Positions 60,717 to 64,000 of a DNA stretch of 64,000 nucleotides are shown here, one piece after another. The notes under the pieces were generated by a model. It did not search any database, was not told where the DNA came from, and saw only the letters and a program-made list of their open reading frames with translations. The first letter of the stretch is position 1. Each line of letters starts with the position of its first letter. The translations under genes and the position numbers were made by a program. Where the stretch lies: NCBI GenBank assembly GCA_946807835.1, contig OX327700.1:23658001-23722000 (forward strand), in the 5' to 3' direction. Source of the stretch: Ailanthus altissimus (lineage: Eukaryota; Streptophyta; Magnoliopsida; Sapindales; Simaroubaceae).

Positions 60717-61292
60717 TGTTGAAGCGAAAGCAATCAAGTAAGCAATATTATCCAAGTAATATTATGCAGAAACAAGCAATCAAGAAACTAGAGAGAGAAA
60801 GGTAAAAGAACAATACACATAATTTACATAGTTCGATAACTTGCTTACATTCACAGCAGATCAAGATTACACTCTCTTATTATTGAATCTCAAGACACTT
60901 ACAAAATATGCCTCTTATAAGAAAGATTTATAAAGAAATCACTCTCTTTTGCAAATAATGAGTTTCTTTCATTAAGAATCACAAAGAACTTGTTGATCTC
61001 TAGTATACTATAAAGATGTCACTAAGATGATGTTTACAAGCTAATTGAGAGTTTTTATATAGGTTTTAGGATAACTTAGGTTAACCATAAACGTGTGAGA
61101 GTCATTTTAGAGAGTTTTAAAATAAGTGAGAGATGAAACATATCTGATCAAAATAGAAAATTGATTCCCGCACTGGACGCTGCCACTTTTGTTTTCATCT
61201 CTTTTTGTATCCGTCTTCGATATGCGCGTATCTAACATGCTCCACTTACTCTTCAAATTATATCTTAATAATTTTTAATCAACTTTTTCATA
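60717..61292 (-). repeat. 5' LTR of the copia element
   Basis: 576 nt. About 90 nt shorter than its partner because most of the GC-rich palindromic block is absent (61168 onward has only GGACGCTGCC). Outer end reads ..CATA where CACA is expected. TATA on minus at about 61051-61062. Many substitutions against the other LTR: an old insertion. Confidence 0.9.
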
Positions 61293-61297
61293 TTACA

Positions 61298-62377
61298 CTT
61301 TAATAAGGTTTTTATCAATAGTTGGAGATGGATAGCTTATTTCAATGTACGGCAAGTTCGTAGGGAATAAAGTATAAATAAAGTATGAATTAGGATGAAA
61401 AGAATAGAAGATATAATGTCAAAAATATTATCATTTTGAACCCTACATTTTTATTGAATTATTAATTAAATTTTTTAACATTTTAAAAATTATCAATAGT
61501 ATCTTTTAGGACGAAAATGATTATGTTTCATTGATAAAAATCATAGTAAAAATGTCACTAAATGACGTAATCGATCATTTTTTAAATATTAAAGATCAAG
61601 TAAGCCAATAAAAACACGAGCCTAAATTATCAATTTCTCTATAATATCTATCTGTTTCATTTATTTATGCTATCACTAGACTCATTCTCGATATATCATT
61701 TTCCATCAAGTCCTCATCCAGTGGCAAGATGACGACTTTTGAAAGAGATCGCGAGGTGAGATCTTAGTAAAGATTTTAATTAAGCAATTTAAAAACATAA
61801 AAATAAAAATAAAAGTGTTAAAGACTTGTTATCAATCGTAGTTGAGGCCACATATAGGAGTATCTTTTTCATCTCATAATGTATAAGCCAAATTCTTGTT
61901 TTTCCTCAATTTAGTGCCAAGTATTTGTTGAATAAAATTTTGCCAAAACTCACTTACATTCAATACTGATCAATCTAAAGAATTTCAATACAATTCAATG
62001 GATTAAAATTCATTCCAATATGTTCAATCTAATTATTAGACCTCTACCTTGCTTGATACAAAAATCTTTCCCCAATGTACAATATTCATTTTATAATTGG
62101 GTAAAAAATTGTGTTAAAGTGGGGGCTTGATCCTTCTCCTACCTATATTTTTATATATTATTTTTAATAAAGATAGACTTATATTGTTAATAGGTGCTTT
62201 AATAAGCACCATTGGAATCAAATCATTATCTTTATGTAAATCCATCAGCTAATTTCAGTAAGAAAGTTTCTTTCTGAAAGCAAAGTTCGGTAACCAATTC
62301 CAATAAAAAAGTGTTGAGGATGATCTTATGTTGTTAATGGATGCTTATCACTGGAATCAAATCATTAGTCTTTTATC

Positions 62378-62417
<40 letters not shown>

Positions 62418-64000
62418 ACCCAATTCACACAGAAATCTTAAACTAGTAATCTAAAAAAAAAAACGAATGAAAAAAATTGAGAAATGTCAACAATAGTGTA
62501 GATTCAAACTCTAATAGTGTTTCTTTTAGAAAAAAAAAAAACTCTAATAATGTAGACATAAAGCGCATTTATTATCATCCCAACTATATTTAAAAAGTAA
62601 ATTTCGGCCCTGTTTAAAACATGGTATAGTAAAAATATAAAACATTTAACCTTCTTATTTGAAAGGAACTTTGTAAAAATATAAGAGGCTTGGCTAATTT
62701 AATGTAAACATCGTCGGGTCTCGTGCACTTTTATTTTTTATAGTATTACACATACATAATTAAAATATAAATTTTATATCTTAAATCATTTTTTATAGTA
62801 GTAATACACATAATTAAAATATAAATTTTGTGTCTTAAATTTTATATCTTAAATTATTTTTTATAATAATTCACAAAACTAAAATATAAATTTTGTATCT
62901 TAAATGATTATCATTAATTAGTGACTATCACTTATCATTAATTCATTTTTAACTTTTTACTTCTAATATGATAATTGTCAAATACTAGTTAACAATTAAA
63001 ATATTAAATGTCACAGTACTTAAGATACAAATTTTGTATCCAAATTATATATATAGTATTACTCTATTTTCTAATAGAAATTTATCCTTATTAATCGCAA
63101 AGGACTTCTGAAAAACATGGAAACAGAATTAATTTGACTTCATGAAAACTATCCCGTATTTTTCTTATGTATAACAAAATAATAATAATAATAATATTTA
63201 AGCAATTAAAGCAGAGCATAATTGCTATTGTTCTAGGCACAATTTCACCTCAGAATGAAACTTCGAGCATAATCTTTCTCGAGTTGCTGCCATCTCATCA
63301 TAATCAACTAATTCAATGCACAAGAATTGGTTTACATCTTATCGATTGAAGAAATATAAGCTAAAGAAAAATATACGTGGCCAAAGATAGCATCAAGACG
63401 GGGACAGATTGAGGGTTGTGTATGTCAACCTCCTTGCTACATGACCACAAGAAGCCAAGTGTATATATATCTATTGTTAAACTAAGGCGTTTACAATGAT
63501 TTGTCTATACTCGAAAAAGGGCTATCTTTACTCCTAAATTAAAGAAAAATATTTTTTCACATCTTAGTAAGATACTTGAATTTTATACCTTCGAAATTGA
63601 AGGTAAAAAAGTGGGAATCACAGCTAAAAGGTGGTTCTCAATTTGTTAATCAAGTACAAAATTAACTTGTTTGAATAAATTTGATTTATTAAGAGATGCA
63701 AAACTTTCCTTAACAAGAAATATTGAAAAAGATGTTGAGATTGGTAATGTTGATAAGATTTTTGTACAGCAAATCAAGCAAATTACTAAAATGTTACACA
63801 ACTTTGCTTAGTGGCATCTTAGGAAACAAAAGTGAGATGAATAATACTATATTTCTTTAATCATTATCTCAATTTTTTCTTTTCTATCGCAATAATGTGT
63901 CCTTCATCAATTATATTGTTCATTATAATGACTTCTAAATTAATTTAATATATTATTTTATCATAAACTGAAGAATGGGGATTAAAAATAACTTTAAATA
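61298..64000. other. AT-rich intergenic DNA
   Basis: No gene seen. Holds a ~60-nt direct repeat (about 62170-62234 and 62320-62377, phrase TGGAATCAAATCATTA), the C run at 62379, and three loose ~55-65-nt tandem units at 62736-62908 built on TTAAAATATAAATTTT. The short ORF at 63167 has no recognisable content. Confidence 0.6.
62379..62417. repeat. 39-nt cytosine homopolymer
   Basis: Uninterrupted C run in a strongly AT-rich setting, followed by ACCC. Confidence 0.95.

Larger units (their letters stand above)
50101..61292 (-). mobile_element. Ty1/copia retrotransposon, interrupted in the RT
   Basis: LTRs 50101-50768 and 60717-61292, 5-bp duplication TTACA (50096-50100 and 61293-61297), and PBS and PPT in the right places for minus-strand sense. 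Coding order on minus is gag, gag-pre-integrase, integrase, RT, RNase H, which is the copia order. A 5.9-kb insertion (52132-58041) splits the RT between FSPV and VKH. Without it the element is about 5.3 kb, a normal copia size. Stops in all domains; inactive. Confidence 0.93.

Overview
The window reads as nuclear DNA of a eudicot plant. It is strongly AT-rich, its genes have short exons with GT..AG introns, and most of the remaining sequence is LTR retrotransposon. I see no bacterial-style operons, no CRISPR array and no recognisable tRNA or rRNA gene. I cannot name the species.

Host genes. (1) Positions 1-10520 hold a tandem segmental duplication carrying two glyoxalase I (lactoylglutathione lyase) genes on the minus strand. 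The right copy (CDS exons within 6985-10316, 7 exons, 190 aa) is intact, keeps all the expected metal and glutathione residues, and seems to have a further intron directly after its stop codon. The left copy (exons within 1307-3213, last exon beyond the left edge) has an open frame and good splice sites, but has lost two glutathione-binding arginines. (2) Positions 20872-25562 (plus strand, 6 exons, 545 aa) encode a complete acyl-activating enzyme of the 4-coumarate:CoA ligase-like type, closest in my reading to 4CLL7, with a peroxisomal-type C-terminus. These are the only host genes I can support.

Layout. 1-10520: glyoxalase duplication, with a small fold-back element (5551-5716) and an old repeat (4531-5190) between the copies. 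10520-18990: a degenerate ~50-bp minisatellite (11770-11913 and 14282-16735), split by a 2.37-kb solo-LTR-like element with an exact 5-bp target duplication, then a probable copia LTR remnant and short ORFs of unknown meaning. 18990-25700: promoter region and the 4CL-like gene. 26409-47990: an old Ty3/gypsy element of Tat type, with gag, protease, RT/RNase H and integrase on plus and a spliced antisense ORF before the 3' LTR. It has been hit by at least four later insertions: two solo LTRs in gag, a truncated LTR in the RT region, and a gag-only Athila-like element in integrase. 47996-50095: undefined repeat-like DNA with a G-rich purine tract. 50101-61292: a Ty1/copia element on minus, opened in its RT by a second LTR-type element (52132-58041), itself opened by a chromovirus-type gypsy fragment (53212-57153), so nested three deep. 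61298-64000: AT-rich intergenic DNA with a 39-base C run and short tandem repeats.

The transposon copies all carry stops or frameshifts and look inactive. The most distinctive signals are the hairpin-encoding minisatellite, GC-rich hairpin arrays just upstream of the TATA box in both gypsy and copia LTRs, the divergent glyoxalase paralogue, and the antisense spliced ORF.
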